A stretch of 20,399 bases of DNA from JAGUXG01 sp043798435 (GCA_043798435.1 JAZDOR010000061.1:1-20399), one strand, 5' to 3'; counted from the stretch's first letter, positions 1 through 7,286 are shown. Notes: generated from the letters alone by a model not told the origin. Program-made: numbers and translations.

Positions 1-1
1 A

Positions 2-193
2 GGGGCAGGAAGGTCTATAGACCAGGAGCTACGAAAGAAGGGAATCATTGTCAAATCTGCTGGAAGGGAGACACTGGCTGAGGAGATGCCAGAGGCTTAC
101 AAGGATATAGATGAGGTGGTAGATGTGCTTTATAAGGCTGGTATAGCCAAGAAGATTGTCAGAATGAAGCCCCTTGGGGTGATTAAGGGATGA
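2..193 (+). CDS. rtcB: RtcB RNA ligase, C-terminal end (partial)
   Basis: The window opens inside a reading frame whose last 63 residues match the C-terminus of RtcB, the Mn/GTP-dependent RNA ligase that joins 2',3'-cyclic phosphate (or 3'-phosphate) ends to 5'-OH ends in RNA repair and tRNA splicing. Visible family hallmarks are the LAEEMPEAYKDIDEVV segment, the AGIAKKIVRMKP segment and the terminal PLGVIKG before TGA, which is the near-invariant RtcB end. The catalytic histidine and metal ligands lie outside the window, so activity cannot be judged. No gene follows closely; the next, a recombinase, starts 159 bases later after palindromic sequence. Confidence 0.9.
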   Translation, partial: GAGRSIDQELRKKGIIVKSAGRETLAEEMPEAYKDIDEVVDVLYKAGIAKKIVRMKPLGVIKG

Positions 194-352
194 TATGAAA
201 AACAGAAAAATAAAATAAATCTCGCCACAGATACGCTTTGGATTAACACTGATAAATCTATATAAAATCTGGACTTTGGCAAATTTGCAAAAGTCCAGTA
301 ATTAGACAAAAATCCTGGTAACACTTTAGCCAGGTGAAGTAAAGATTAGTCA
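194..352. other. Intergenic region with a 30-bp imperfect palindrome
   Basis: AT-rich spacer between rtcB and the recombinase gene. Positions 269-298 form a palindrome with arms CTGGACTTT and AAAGTCCAG around GCAAATTTGC, with one mismatched pair; a smaller hairpin CCTGG/CCAGG follows near 314-334. There is no T-run after the palindrome, so it is not a standard intrinsic terminator. No convincing promoter was found for the downstream gene. Confidence 0.6.
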
Positions 353-1207
353 ATGAAAAGGGAGCTAAACGATTTTTTGAAGCATCTCTCAGTTGAAAGA
401 GATTCCTCTGCTCATACCATTAGAAACTATAAAATTGACATCATAGGTTGGCTCTCCTTTTTAGAGAAGAAGAAGATAAAATCTGCTGACCATCATAATG
501 TGAGAGAATATTTAGGCATACTCACAGAAAAAGGTCTTTCAAAGAGGACAATTGCCAGAAAGATTGCCTGCCTGCGATCTTTTTATAAGTTCCTATCCAT
601 TAGAGGGAGAACAGAAAGAAATCCAATAGAGATAATATCATCTCCAAGGCTTCCCCAGAGGTTGCCACATTTTCTCCAGACCGAAGAGGTAGAGAGGTTG
701 ATTGATGCCACCAAGAATGATAAATTTAGTCTTAGAGACCGTGCCATCATTGAGCTTCTATACTCAAGCGGCCTCAGGGTGTCTGAGCTTGCGGGTCTTA
801 ATATAGAGGATATTGATTTTGGAATAGGCACTGTCAGGTGTTTTGGAAAGGGAAAAAAGGAGAGGATTACGCCCTTTGGTTCTTTGGCAGGGGAGGCTTT
901 AGAATCCTACTTGAGAGAAGGTAGCAGAGAAAGAAATGTTTTATTTTTGAATAGGTTTGGTAAAAGGATTACAACAAGAGGTGTCTGGATGATACTTGAG
1001 AAGGTAAGAAAAAAAGCAGGTCTTTCCCATCTTTCTCCGCACACCTTGAGGCATTCAGTGGCTACCCACCTTTTGGAAAGAGGTGCGGATATAAGGTCTG
1101 TCCAGGAATTTTTGGGCCATAAGCGGTTATCTACCACCCAAATCTATACCCATCTTACTACAAAAAGATTGAAAGAGGTCTATGACAAAGCCCATCCGAG
1201 GGCATAA
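353..1207 (+). CDS. xerC: Tyrosine recombinase XerC/XerD
   Basis: A 284-residue tyrosine recombinase, the normal Xer length, predicted to resolve chromosome dimers at dif sites. The N-terminal SAM-like core-binding domain covers about residues 1-85 (SAHTIRNY, then KRTIARKIACLRSFYKF). The catalytic domain covers about 100-284 and shows the whole active set: Arg in SSGLRVSEL, Lys in GKGKKERI, HTLRH (His and Arg), the second His in LGHKRLSTTQ, and the nucleophile Tyr in TQIYTHL. XerC and XerD cannot be told apart from sequence alone; the symbol is provisional. AGGTGA lies about 15 nt before the ATG, too far for a good ribosome site. No dif-like site was recognised nearby. Confidence 0.88.
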   Translation: MKRELNDFLKHLSVERDSSAHTIRNYKIDIIGWLSFLEKKKIKSADHHNVREYLGILTEKGLSKRTIARKIACLRSFYKFLSIRGRTERNPIEIISSPRLPQRLPHFLQTEEVERLIDATKNDKFSLRDRAIIELLYSSGLRVSELAGLNIEDIDFGIGTVRCFGKGKKERITPFGSLAGEALESYLREGSRERNVLFLNRFGKRITTRGVWMILEKVRKKAGLSHLSPHTLRHSVATHLLERGADIRSVQEFLGHKRLSTTQIYTHLTTKRLKEVYDKAHPRA

Positions 1208-1433
1208 AATAGCAATCAACAAAAGTTGATAACTATTACAACAAAGGTAATCGTTTAGGAGCTGGAACAAAATAAGTGTTACAATTTTACGCAGAGATTT
1301 TCGTCAAGTGCAAGGAAAGAACGAAGGAGCATAGCCTTGAACTATGTGACTGAGTGAATGACGCAGCAATTGACGAAAAGATCAAGTAAAATGTAGTAGT
1401 TATTTTTGCACAGCGACTTAGTTTGAAATCTAC
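1208..1433. mobile_element. MITE-like element A (about 1269-1408) in the xer-TIG spacer
   Basis: The spacer holds a non-coding element of about 140 bp bounded by imperfect inverted repeats of about 22 bp: 1269-1290 (AAAATAAGTGTTACAATTTT...) and 1386-1408. Inside are a second inverted pair (TTTTCGTCAA near 1300 and TTGACGAAAA near 1370) and a CATAG/CTATG hairpin. It aligns over its whole length with element B at 3063-3211 (shared ends AAAATAACT, GGATTTT-TTCGT, AAGG, GCATAGC, TATGT, CGCAG, GTTATTTTT), so this is a dispersed family without coding capacity. Nearby are a small hairpin (ATCAAC/GTTGAT, 1215-1230) and at 1248-1259 a TAATCGTTTAGG motif resembling the heptamer-element ends near ddl and recR. 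Confidence 0.6.
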
Positions 1434-1462
1434 TTGACAATTACTAAGGATTCTCTTAAACT
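1434..1462 (+). promoter_or_regulatory. Probable sigma70 promoter of the TIG-repeat gene
   Basis: TTGACA at 1434-1439, a 17-bp spacer and TAAACT at 1457-1462. The -35 is perfect and the -10 matches 4 of 6. It would give a short leader containing the GAGGAGG ribosome site at about 1479-1485. Confidence 0.5.
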
Positions 1463-1492
1463 ATATCAAAATTACTTAGAGGAGGCATAGAA

Positions 1493-2854
1493 ATGAAGAA
1501 ATTGGGCTTATTTTTATCTCTGGTTATGACGACATCTTTATTGGCAGAACTTGTTGTAGAGCCAAAAAGTGTAAAGATTGATGGAACGATTACTGTAAAG
1601 GGAGCGGGATTTTCGCAAAAGGAGAAGATTCTTCTTGACTTTTGTGGTGTTACAAAGACTATTGCATCATCTGAAGCTGGGGATTTTGAGACAATCCTGA
1701 AGGTGCATGTCCAGACAGGAGGACATAAAAGCATCGTCGCTACAGGTTCTACCTCAGAAAAGGTGGAGCAGGGCACAACATTTCTTAGTCCGGATGTGGA
1801 GATGAGACCAAAGGAAGGCCCTGTTGGAACAAAGGTGAAACTTATAGGAAAGGGGTTCGGAGCAGGGGAGAGAATTCAGGTTGGCCTTGGAAAAAGGAAT
1901 GTTGTGGCTATAGTTGATAATGCCAGCCCCTTGGGCACATTTTCTGTAGAATTTGTGATAGATGGACAACCAAAGGGTGAGAACCGCTTGTTTGCTATAG
2001 GTCACTCCACATATTTTATGGCACAGGCAACATTCCTGATGAAGACAACCACAAAGCTCTCACAAGAGGAAGGAAAGGTTGGGTCAGCACTTTTAATATC
2101 TGGAGGCGGCTTTATTTCAGGCGACAAAATAAAGATAGGCTTTGGAAACATAGAGACAGTAACTTTAGCTACAGTTGATTCTACTGGCAACTTTCAAGCC
2201 AATTTCAGCGTGCCAAGGTCATTGGGTGGAAAACAAAAAATATTAATAACTGGCCAGCAAGACCCAGCTTCCTATACTGTCTCTTTCAATGTTCTGCCAA
2301 CATTTACATCCCTTTCTCCAGATAAAGGCTTTGTAGGAAGCCTGATAAATCCAGATATATCTGGTCTTGCAAGCGGAGAGAATCTTCTTATTGGCTTTGG
2401 GGATAAACCTGACTACTCTACATTTACAGTAGGAGAGGATGGGAGTTTTGTCACAGGGTTTCCTGTTGATACCCAACCAGGGGGCTTAAAGATAATCACC
2501 ATAAAAAGCACCCTGTCCAGGATATTTCAAACGATACCTTTTGAGATTAGACCAAATATCTACCTTGTTTCACCAAAAGAGGCTGCACCAGGGAATATTA
2601 TCCTTGCCAAAGGAAATGGATTTAAAAAGAATGAAAAGATTAGGGTAGATTTTGGCATTACAGAGGGGATTCAGTGGGTTAATGCAGATGATTCTGGAAG
2701 CTTTGAGATAGAATTCTGTGCCCCAGATACAGAAGGCAATATGAGGCTTGCAGCCATAGGTTATGAAGCACCACATCGGGCAGCTGTAGCCTATGTGAAT
2801 ATAAAGAAGAAGGGATTAGAGGAAAAACCCTTAGAAGGAGAGAAGAAAGAATGA
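1493..2854 (+). CDS. Secreted protein with five TIG/IPT-like repeats
   Basis: A 453-residue exported protein. The N-terminus is a short signal peptide (MKKLGLFLSLVMTTSLLA, cleavage probably just after). The rest is about five degenerate TIG/IPT-like (Ig-fold) repeats of about 85 residues, near 20-98, 100-183, 184-268, 269-352 and 353-440. Each has the signature G-x-V-x-G-x-GF...I-x-x-x-FG, then G-x-F near the middle (GTKVKLIGKGFG, GSALLISGGGF, GNIILAKGNGF). A charged tail (EEKPLEGEKKE) ends it; no anchor or sorting domain is visible. The start is fixed by GAGGAGG 8-9 nt upstream. The same repeat occurs in the giant secreted protein at 8453-12595. Its stop overlaps the rpmB start (ATGA). Function unknown; likely an extracellular structural or binding protein. 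Confidence 0.8.
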   Translation: MKKLGLFLSLVMTTSLLAELVVEPKSVKIDGTITVKGAGFSQKEKILLDFCGVTKTIASSEAGDFETILKVHVQTGGHKSIVATGSTSEKVEQGTTFLSPDVEMRPKEGPVGTKVKLIGKGFGAGERIQVGLGKRNVVAIVDNASPLGTFSVEFVIDGQPKGENRLFAIGHSTYFMAQATFLMKTTTKLSQEEGKVGSALLISGGGFISGDKIKIGFGNIETVTLATVDSTGNFQANFSVPRSLGGKQKILITGQQDPASYTVSFNVLPTFTSLSPDKGFVGSLINPDISGLASGENLLIGFGDKPDYSTFTVGEDGSFVTGFPVDTQPGGLKIITIKSTLSRIFQTIPFEIRPNIYLVSPKEAAPGNIILAKGNGFKKNEKIRVDFGITEGIQWVNADDSGSFEIEFCAPDTEGNMRLAAIGYEAPHRAAVAYVNIKKKGLEEKPLEGEKKE

Positions 2855-3024
2855 GTAAAATTTGCGATATTTGTGGAAAAAGACCACTTACAGGAAATAG
2901 TGTCTCCCACGCTAACAATAAGACAAAAAAGAGACAGCTTCCAAACCTCCATTCTGCAAAAAGACAAGTTGAAGGACGAACAGTACGCATGAACCTCTGC
3001 ACAAAATGCCTGAGAGTTGTATAA
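2851..3024 (+). CDS. rpmB: Ribosomal protein L28
   Basis: A 57-residue protein beginning MSKICDICGKRPLTGNSVSH and ending TKCLRVV before TAA, the typical L28 of the large ribosomal subunit. It is the zinc-ribbon (C+) form, with CDIC at residues 5-8 and CTKC at 50-53 as the expected Zn ligands. SHANNKTKK and the Arg-rich middle are family hallmarks. It starts within the last 4 bases of the TIG-repeat gene (ATGA), with AAGGAGAG about 10 nt upstream, so translation is probably coupled to that gene. The pairing of a ribosomal protein with a secreted protein is odd and may just reflect gene packing. Confidence 0.93.
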   Translation: MSKICDICGKRPLTGNSVSHANNKTKKRQLPNLHSAKRQVEGRTVRMNLCTKCLRVV

Positions 3025-3062
3025 AAGTCAAGGGTCAAGGAAGCAGAAAAACCAATAAGGAA

Positions 3063-3211
3063 GTGAGTAAAAATAACTTTCATATATTGCGTAGGATTTT
3101 GTTTCGTATTCAAGGCGTGCCAAAGGGCGCATAGCAACGTTATGTAACCTTTGGCACAACGCAGAAGACGGAGCAAAAGACAAGCAAGATGTGGAAGTTA
3201 TTTTTACTTAC
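3063..3211. mobile_element. MITE-like element B
   Basis: A 149-bp non-coding element with terminal inverted repeats of about 24 bp: 3063-3086 (GTGAGTAAAAATAACTTTCA...) and 3188-3211, differing at only a few positions. The centre has a perfect 10-bp stem, GTGCCAAAGG (3117-3126) with CCTTTGGCAC (3148-3157), enclosing a CATA/TATG inner stem. It is homologous to element A at 1269-1408. It lies between rpmB and the convergent accB, where it could also act as a bidirectional transcript-end structure. The remainder of 3025-3311 shows nothing recognisable. Confidence 0.65.
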
Positions 3212-3311
3212 TGACTAATACTGTCAAAAGGAATGTTCGTATAAAACTTAAGCGTCTGTACCCTCTGAATTCAATCTTGAAAGGGCAATAGTAATAGCTA
3301 CCAAAATACCT

Positions 3312-3671
3312 TCATTTTTGCATCAAAAATAAAGGCTGTCCATATTGGACCGCTTGGCCTTCTTCTACTAAAACCTCAAGAACCTCTCCTTCTCTATCTA
3401 CCGCAACATCAAAAGGTTCTCCTATTACCGTTATCAAACCTACTATCTGATTGCTTTTTATTCTTTCTTTTGACCTTACCTTGGGGTAGAAGATGCCAAC
3501 TGTCTCTGCTTTAATCTCCCATACATCTTCTTTCTTTTCGGCGAGAGAGACGGGGAGGGGAAGTTTACTCCTTTTCAGGCTATATTCAAAATCAGTATCT
3601 TTTATTTCTAACTCTAAGATGCCTTTCTTTGCCATAAGAAGGGCGAGCTTTTCTATGTGTTCTGCACTCAC
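3312..3671 (-). CDS. accB: BCCP-like protein lacking the biotinylation lysine
   Basis: A 119-residue homologue of the acetyl-CoA carboxylase biotin carboxyl carrier protein. The N-terminal helix (EHIEKLALLMAKKGILELEI) and the biotinyl fold with its C-terminal strands (GEVLEVLVEEGQAVQYGQPL) are typical. However, where functional BCCP has EAMK, this protein has the segment GLITVIGEPFDVAV. Aligned from the C-terminus, the biotin-accepting Lys is replaced by Gly, and the preceding linker is about five residues shorter. It therefore should not carry biotin. GTG start, overlapping the efp stop by 4 bases (GTGA), so translation is coupled; the efp-accB order is common in bacteria, but no accC follows. 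It may be a regulatory or structural BCCP, comparable to plant BADC proteins. The gene symbol marks family only. Confidence 0.78.
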   Translation of the reverse strand: MSAEHIEKLALLMAKKGILELEIKDTDFEYSLKRSKLPLPVSLAEKKEDVWEIKAETVGIFYPKVRSKERIKSNQIVGLITVIGEPFDVAVDREGEVLEVLVEEGQAVQYGQPLFLMQK

Positions 3672-4228
3672 CTTACTCTCTCCAGATACGCACCAGTCCT
3701 TGTATCTATCCTTACTAACTCATCTTGCTCAACAAAAAGTGGCACCTGAACAGCAAGCCCTGTTTCTGTAATAGCGGGTTTTGTTCCACCCTGGGCAGTA
3801 TCCCCTCGAAACCCTGGTTCTGTCTCTGTTATCTTTTGGACTACAACTACCGGGAGCTTCAGGTCAATAATCTTTTCATCATAGGAGAGTAGAGAAACTC
3901 CCATATTATCTATGAGATATTTTGCCCGCTCGCCGACTATATCCTTGTTCAAATTTATCTGCTCATAAGTTTCATTATCCATAAACCAGAATTCATCCCC
4001 AGTGCTATAGAGATATTGATATTGCTTTTCATATATCTGAACATGGGTAAAACGCTCTTCTGGCCTGAAGGTATGCTCAGCAATAGCACCTGTCTTCATT
4101 TGTTTCAGCTTTACCTTCGCAAAGGCACCGCCCTTTCCAGGCTTGATATGAGCAAAGTCAATAACGGTGCAGATTGCACCATTATATTCTATGTTTGTGC
4201 CAGCCCTTAAGTCTCCTGCAGAAATCAT
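3668..4228 (-). CDS. efp: Translation elongation factor P
   Basis: EF-P, which binds between the P and E sites and relieves ribosome stalling at polyproline. The KOW-like N-domain contains KPGKGGAFAKVKLK, with the Lys of PGKG at the position modified in many species, followed by two OB domains (HTFRPEERF; GFRGDTAQGGTKPA; VPLFVEQDELVRIDTRTG). I place the start at the ATG of MISAGDLRAG (4228), giving 186 residues. A TTG start 12 codons further upstream would fall exactly on the -35 box and lengthen the protein beyond the family N-terminus. The -10 box ends 6 nt before this ATG and there is no Shine-Dalgarno, so the mRNA is probably leaderless. It is followed by the overlapping accB-like gene. 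Confidence 0.93.
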   Translation of the reverse strand: MISAGDLRAGTNIEYNGAICTVIDFAHIKPGKGGAFAKVKLKQMKTGAIAEHTFRPEERFTHVQIYEKQYQYLYSTGDEFWFMDNETYEQINLNKDIVGERAKYLIDNMGVSLLSYDEKIIDLKLPVVVVQKITETEPGFRGDTAQGGTKPAITETGLAVQVPLFVEQDELVRIDTRTGAYLERVR

Positions 4229-4264
4229 AAAAAGATTATAGTTTGGATAAACTACTTTTGACAA
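4229..4264 (-). promoter_or_regulatory. efp promoter with leaderless geometry
   Basis: On the minus strand: TTGTCA (4264-4259), an 18-bp spacer, TATAAT (4240-4235), then CTTTTT and the ATG at 4228. The predicted +1 is the A of the start codon. Confidence 0.8.
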
Positions 4265-4272
4265 GAGATTTT

Positions 4273-4412
4273 TTGATAGTGTATAGTGTATAGTTGATAG
4301 TTGATAGTGTATAGTTGATAGTTGATAGTTGATAGTGTATAGTTGATAGTTGATAGTTGATAGTTGATAGTTGATAGTGTATAGTTGATAGTTGATAGTT
4401 GATAGTTGATAG
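4273..4412. repeat. Heptamer tandem array (GATAGTT/TATAGTG)
   Basis: About 20 consecutive 7-bp units, mostly GATAGTT with interspersed TATAGTG or TATAGTT. It lies between the divergent efp promoter and nusB. A short GGGATTAGGGAATAG stretch follows to 4445. It has no inverted partner arm. Confidence 0.9.
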
Positions 4413-4455
4413 GGATTAGGGAATAGAGAATAGGGATTAGGGAATATTTAAAAAA

Positions 4456-4899
4456 ATGAGAAAGAGAACAAGGGGAAGAGAAACAGCTTTACAACTTCTT
4501 TACTGGCAGGGTATAACTGGCGAACCACCAGAAAAGGTGGCAGAATCCTACTTTTCTGAATATCCAGAGGATGAAGAAGTAATAGAATTTGCCACAGTTC
4601 TTTTCTATGGAACAATAAAGGAACAGATAGAACTTGATAAAACAATAGTGACTCACCTTGAACACTGGGAGCTTGAACGGCTTGCCCTTCTTGACCACCA
4701 CATTTTAAGGCTTGCCCTATTTGAGCTCCTGTTTCTTGCCGAAACCCCTCCTGTAGTAGTGATTGATGAAGCAATAGAGCTGACAAAGAGGTTTAGCACG
4801 CAGGATTCCTTCCGCTTTGTGAATGGAATATTGGATAAGGTGATAAAGGAGAATACAGAATACAGAATCCAGAATACAGAATACAGAATACAGAATTAA
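4456..4899 (+). CDS. nusB: Transcription antitermination factor NusB
   Basis: A 147-residue all-helical NusB, which binds boxA RNA with NusE (S10) in rRNA antitermination. Hallmarks: MRKRTRGRETALQLLYWQ at the N-terminus, LERLALLDHHILRLALFELLF in the middle, and VVIDEAIELTKRFSTQDSFRFVNGILDKV near the end. The family usually stops shortly after this; here 14-15 residues (TEYRIQN twice) are encoded by a 7-bp repeat (GAATACA type) that runs through the stop codon. The extension is therefore repeat-derived and probably not functional. There is no Shine-Dalgarno; TATTTA ends 5 nt before the ATG, a weak hint of a leaderless start. Confidence 0.92.
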   Translation: MRKRTRGRETALQLLYWQGITGEPPEKVAESYFSEYPEDEEVIEFATVLFYGTIKEQIELDKTIVTHLEHWELERLALLDHHILRLALFELLFLAETPPVVVIDEAIELTKRFSTQDSFRFVNGILDKVIKENTEYRIQNTEYRIQN

Positions 4900-5164
4900 A
4901 AATTAAGAATATTCTGACTCCTGAATTCTGACTCCTGAATTCTGACTCCTGACTCCTGTATTCTAATTCCTGACTCCTGAATTCTGACTACTGAATTCTA
5001 TATGGAATATTGGATAAGGTTATAAAGGAGAATACAGAATACAGAATCCAGAATACAGAATTCAGAATTCAGAATATTCTGACTCCTGAATTCTGACTCC
5101 TGTATTCTAATTCCTGACTCCTGTATTCTAATTCCTGACTCCTGTATTCTGACTACTGGATTCT
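4851..5164. repeat. Heptamer array with internal 180-bp duplication including the nusB 3' end
   Basis: Units of GAATACA, GAATCCA and GAATTCA form the left arms and GACTCCT, GAATTCT and GTATTCT the right arms, so the strand can fold back. The nusB 3' segment starting ATGGAATATTGGATAAGG at 4823 recurs at 5003, an exact 180-bp offset, followed again by the same arms. The region thus contains a tandem duplication of the gene end plus its repeat. Confidence 0.88.
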
Positions 5165-5167
5165 ATT

Positions 5168-5200
5168 TAGTTTGTTATAAACCTGATTTATTTGAGTATA
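5168..5200 (-). repeat. Dispersed ~30-bp motif (AAACCTGATTTATTT)
   Basis: Inverted copy of the motif whose plus-strand form is TATACCGAAAATAAATCAGG followed by TTTCC. Copies are at 6041-6073, 18648-18680, 19273-19303, 19402-19432 (minus), 19467-19496 (minus) and 20140-20172. Here it borders the right side of a heptamer array, just before the PHP gene. Confidence 0.6.
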
Positions 5201-5214
5201 AATAGCTATAGAGA

Positions 5215-6036
5215 ATGAAGTCTGACTTGCATATTCATACCATTTATTCGGATAGCACACTTACCCCTTTTGAGGTAGTGACCTGTGCAAAAAACGCGGG
5301 AATCTCTTGTATCAGCATTACAGACCATGAGACGATGGAGGGAATACCCTTTGTTCAAGCCATTGCCTCTGACCTTGTTGTCATATCAGGGATTGAAATA
5401 GGATGTGACAGCGGCAAGGAGAGTGAAGAGATTCATATCCTCGGCTACTTTGTTGACCCCGAGAATTCAAAGCTAAAAGAGATGCTTTCATCTATTCATA
5501 AAGGTAGAGAAAAAAGGGTGGAGTTAATTGTTAAAAAGCTGGCAAGGTCTGGAATGAAGATTGAGCTTGACGAGGTGAAGAAAGTTGCTGGTCCTGGAAC
5601 AATAGGCAGGCTTCATATTGCCAGTCTTCTTTGTAAACAAGGGTCTGGTTCTGATGTGATCTCCTGCTTCCAGAGGTATCTCTCTTATGGCTCTGTTGGG
5701 TGGGTGGAGAGAGAGTCGTTGCCTACACCAGATTTGGCTATACATATTATCAAAGAAGCAGGAGGTATCCCTGTCTTTGCCCATCCTCATCAGATGATCA
5801 ACCGTATCCCGCAACTTGTGAAGGCAGGGCTTATGGGAATTGAGATTTTTCATCCGAAAATTACACAGGTGACGCAAAGGCGGCTTATCCAGAAAGCAAC
5901 CCAGTATGACCTTCTCATCACAGGGGGTTCTGACTGTCATGGTAAAATGAAGGAAGAAGAATCAGGGATAGGAAAAAGTTTTTTGGATGATGAGCATTCA
6001 GCTAAATTCTTTTGGAAGTTGGAAAATATGGGATAG
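5215..6036 (+). CDS. PHP-domain phosphoesterase (RNase AM/YciV-like)
   Basis: A 273-residue PHP-family metal-dependent phosphoesterase. Metal-binding motifs occur in order: DLHIHTIYSD (residues 4-13), SITDHETMEG, ISGIEIG, EIHILGYF, FAHPHQ and GGSDCHG near the end. The order and length match the stand-alone YciV/TrpH branch, whose characterised members hydrolyse 3'-phosphorylated nucleotides (3',5'-bisphosphates) or trim RNA 5' ends; the exact substrate here is inferred. It ends with TAG. A weak promoter-like pair (TTGTTA 5172-5177, TATAAA 5197-5202) lies 12 nt before the ATG, inside the repeat. It is flanked on both sides by heptamer arrays, so it looks like a single-gene unit. Confidence 0.85.
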   Translation: MKSDLHIHTIYSDSTLTPFEVVTCAKNAGISCISITDHETMEGIPFVQAIASDLVVISGIEIGCDSGKESEEIHILGYFVDPENSKLKEMLSSIHKGREKRVELIVKKLARSGMKIELDEVKKVAGPGTIGRLHIASLLCKQGSGSDVISCFQRYLSYGSVGWVERESLPTPDLAIHIIKEAGGIPVFAHPHQMINRIPQLVKAGLMGIEIFHPKITQVTQRRLIQKATQYDLLITGGSDCHGKMKEEESGIGKSFLDDEHSAKFFWKLENMG

Positions 6037-6040
6037 GTAT

Positions 6041-6190
6041 TATACCGAAAATAAATCAGGTTTCCAAAAAACTAAATAGAATTCAGGAGTCAGAATTCAG
6101 GAGTCAGAATAAAAAAACCTGTATCTATTCTGAATTCTGTATTCTGAATTCTGTCATTTTACGATTTGCAATTTACATTTATTTTAGTAT
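6041..6190. repeat. Heptamer hairpin element with imperfect terminal inverted repeats
   Basis: Left end 6041-6070 is the dispersed TATACCGAAAATAAATCAGG motif. The right end (about 6162-6190) reads, when inverted, TATACTAAAATAAATG, matching the left end with one gap. Between them lie heptamer arms GAATTCAGGAGTCA and, opposite, ATTCTGAATTCTGT. It sits between the convergent PHP and M23 genes. Confidence 0.65.
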
Positions 6191-6198
6191 AACTTAAA

Positions 6199-6999
6199 TT
6201 ATTTTTGACCACTTCTCAAATAGCTACTGGTATCTTTAGGTAGCCAATATAGCGGGTCAATCGGTGTGCCGTGGATATATAAGCCAAAGTGGAGGTGGGA
6301 GGCAGTAACCCGGCCAGTTGCCCCAACCTTTGCGATTACCTGATCTTTCCTTACTGATTCCCCTTCCTGCACTAAAATTTCAGATAAGTGAAAGTAGGTT
6401 GAGACAAACCCCTGGCCATGATCAATGACCAATACTTTTCCTTCTAAATCAAATCTACCTGTGAGAACAACCCTTCCGTTATTTGGGCAAAAGATAGGTG
6501 TGCCAGTCTTTCCAGTAATATCAATCCCCTGGTGTATGCCAAGATAGGTGCCATTCTGATCGCACCTCCTCTCCCCAAACCTTCCAGAGATCCTTCCCCT
6601 TGTTGGCCATGTAAAATCTTCTGTCCAGAGCTGCGCAGGTGTCTCTGTTCGTAAGGCATTTGCCAAGGCTTTTACATAAATGCTCTTTTTTTCCCTGTTG
6701 CTCTCTTCATACTTTGGAAGGAGTGTGTCCTTTACCTCTTCTATTTTGAGGGAGCAGGTCTTTGCCTTAAACTTTGCTCCAAACCCGATGAATGTTCTGA
6801 GAGTGTTGGCATTAAGCCAATAGAGTGGATAGGGGCTATCATTAAGCCAGCAGATGTAATTTCCGCTCTTCTCTACCCCCCTTACCTTTACCTCAAGAGC
6901 CTCTCCGAGCTTGAGAACCTTCTTTGATAGCTCAACCTCAATCCCCTGGCTTACCCCTGAAAGTAAGAGTAGAATTAAAGGTATAATCAATCTCTGCAT
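6199..6999 (-). CDS. Secreted M23 (LytM-type) peptidoglycan endopeptidase
   Basis: A 266-residue exported zinc peptidase. It has a signal peptide (MQRLIIPLILLLLSGVSQG), then a beta-rich N-terminal region (about 20-90, KVLKLGEALEVKVRG), and a C-terminal M23 domain (about 130-255). Zn and catalytic motifs are intact: HQGID (H and D), YFHLSE and HLHFG. GTPIFCPNNGRVVLTG and the final PIDPLYWLP are typical. It should cut peptide cross-links in the envelope. The start is uncertain: TATAAT lies only 1 nt before the ATG, inside the inverted end of the neighbouring repeat element, and TTG three codons on is an alternative. A decayed second copy of its middle lies at 15041-15170. Confidence 0.88.
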   Translation of the reverse strand: MQRLIIPLILLLLSGVSQGIEVELSKKVLKLGEALEVKVRGVEKSGNYICWLNDSPYPLYWLNANTLRTFIGFGAKFKAKTCSLKIEEVKDTLLPKYEESNREKKSIYVKALANALRTETPAQLWTEDFTWPTRGRISGRFGERRCDQNGTYLGIHQGIDITGKTGTPIFCPNNGRVVLTGRFDLEGKVLVIDHGQGFVSTYFHLSEILVQEGESVRKDQVIAKVGATGRVTASHLHFGLYIHGTPIDPLYWLPKDTSSYLRSGQK

Positions 7000-7253
7000 A
7001 ATTATAGTAACTATTCAGTTATCTAAATGTGTAAGATGGAGGGGGGAGAAGGTTAATAGAAGTCAGAATTCAGGAGTCAGGAATCAGAATACAGGAGTCA
7101 GAATACAGGAGTCAGAATATTCTTAATTCTGAATTCTGTATTCTGGATTCTGTATTCTGTATTCTGTATTCTGTATTCTGTATTCTGTATTCTCTCCCAT
7201 TTCCCCATCTTCTCCTTTTCTCCTTTTTTACACCTGAGTAGTTACTAATTATA
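6998..7253. repeat. Heptamer hairpin element between divergent M23 and kdsD genes
   Basis: Ends are inverted repeats AGTAACTATTCAG (7006-7018) and its inverted mate AGTAACTACTCAG (7246-7234), each preceded by ATAATTA. Nested inside are a purine/pyrimidine stem (GGGGGGAGAAGG against CCCCATCTTCTCC) and heptamer arms GGAGTCAGAATACA (about 7059-7118) against repeated GTATTCT (about 7120-7192). It reaches to within a few bases of the M23 start and about 30 bp upstream of the kdsD promoter. Confidence 0.7.
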
Positions 7254-7286
7254 ACCCATTAAAATAACAAGGTCAATAAAAAACTG

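Noticed and set aside
1208..1433. dif site next to the Xer gene
   Set aside because: No pair of 11-bp arms around a 6-bp centre resembling known dif sequences was found.
4229..4264. Longer efp start at the upstream TTG (12 extra codons)
   Set aside because: That codon is the -35 box of the promoter, and family members begin at the MISAGDL-type sequence.
4273..5164. CRISPR-like repeat array
   Set aside because: Units are 7 bp, contiguous, degenerate and without spacers of 25-40 bp; no cas genes are in the window.
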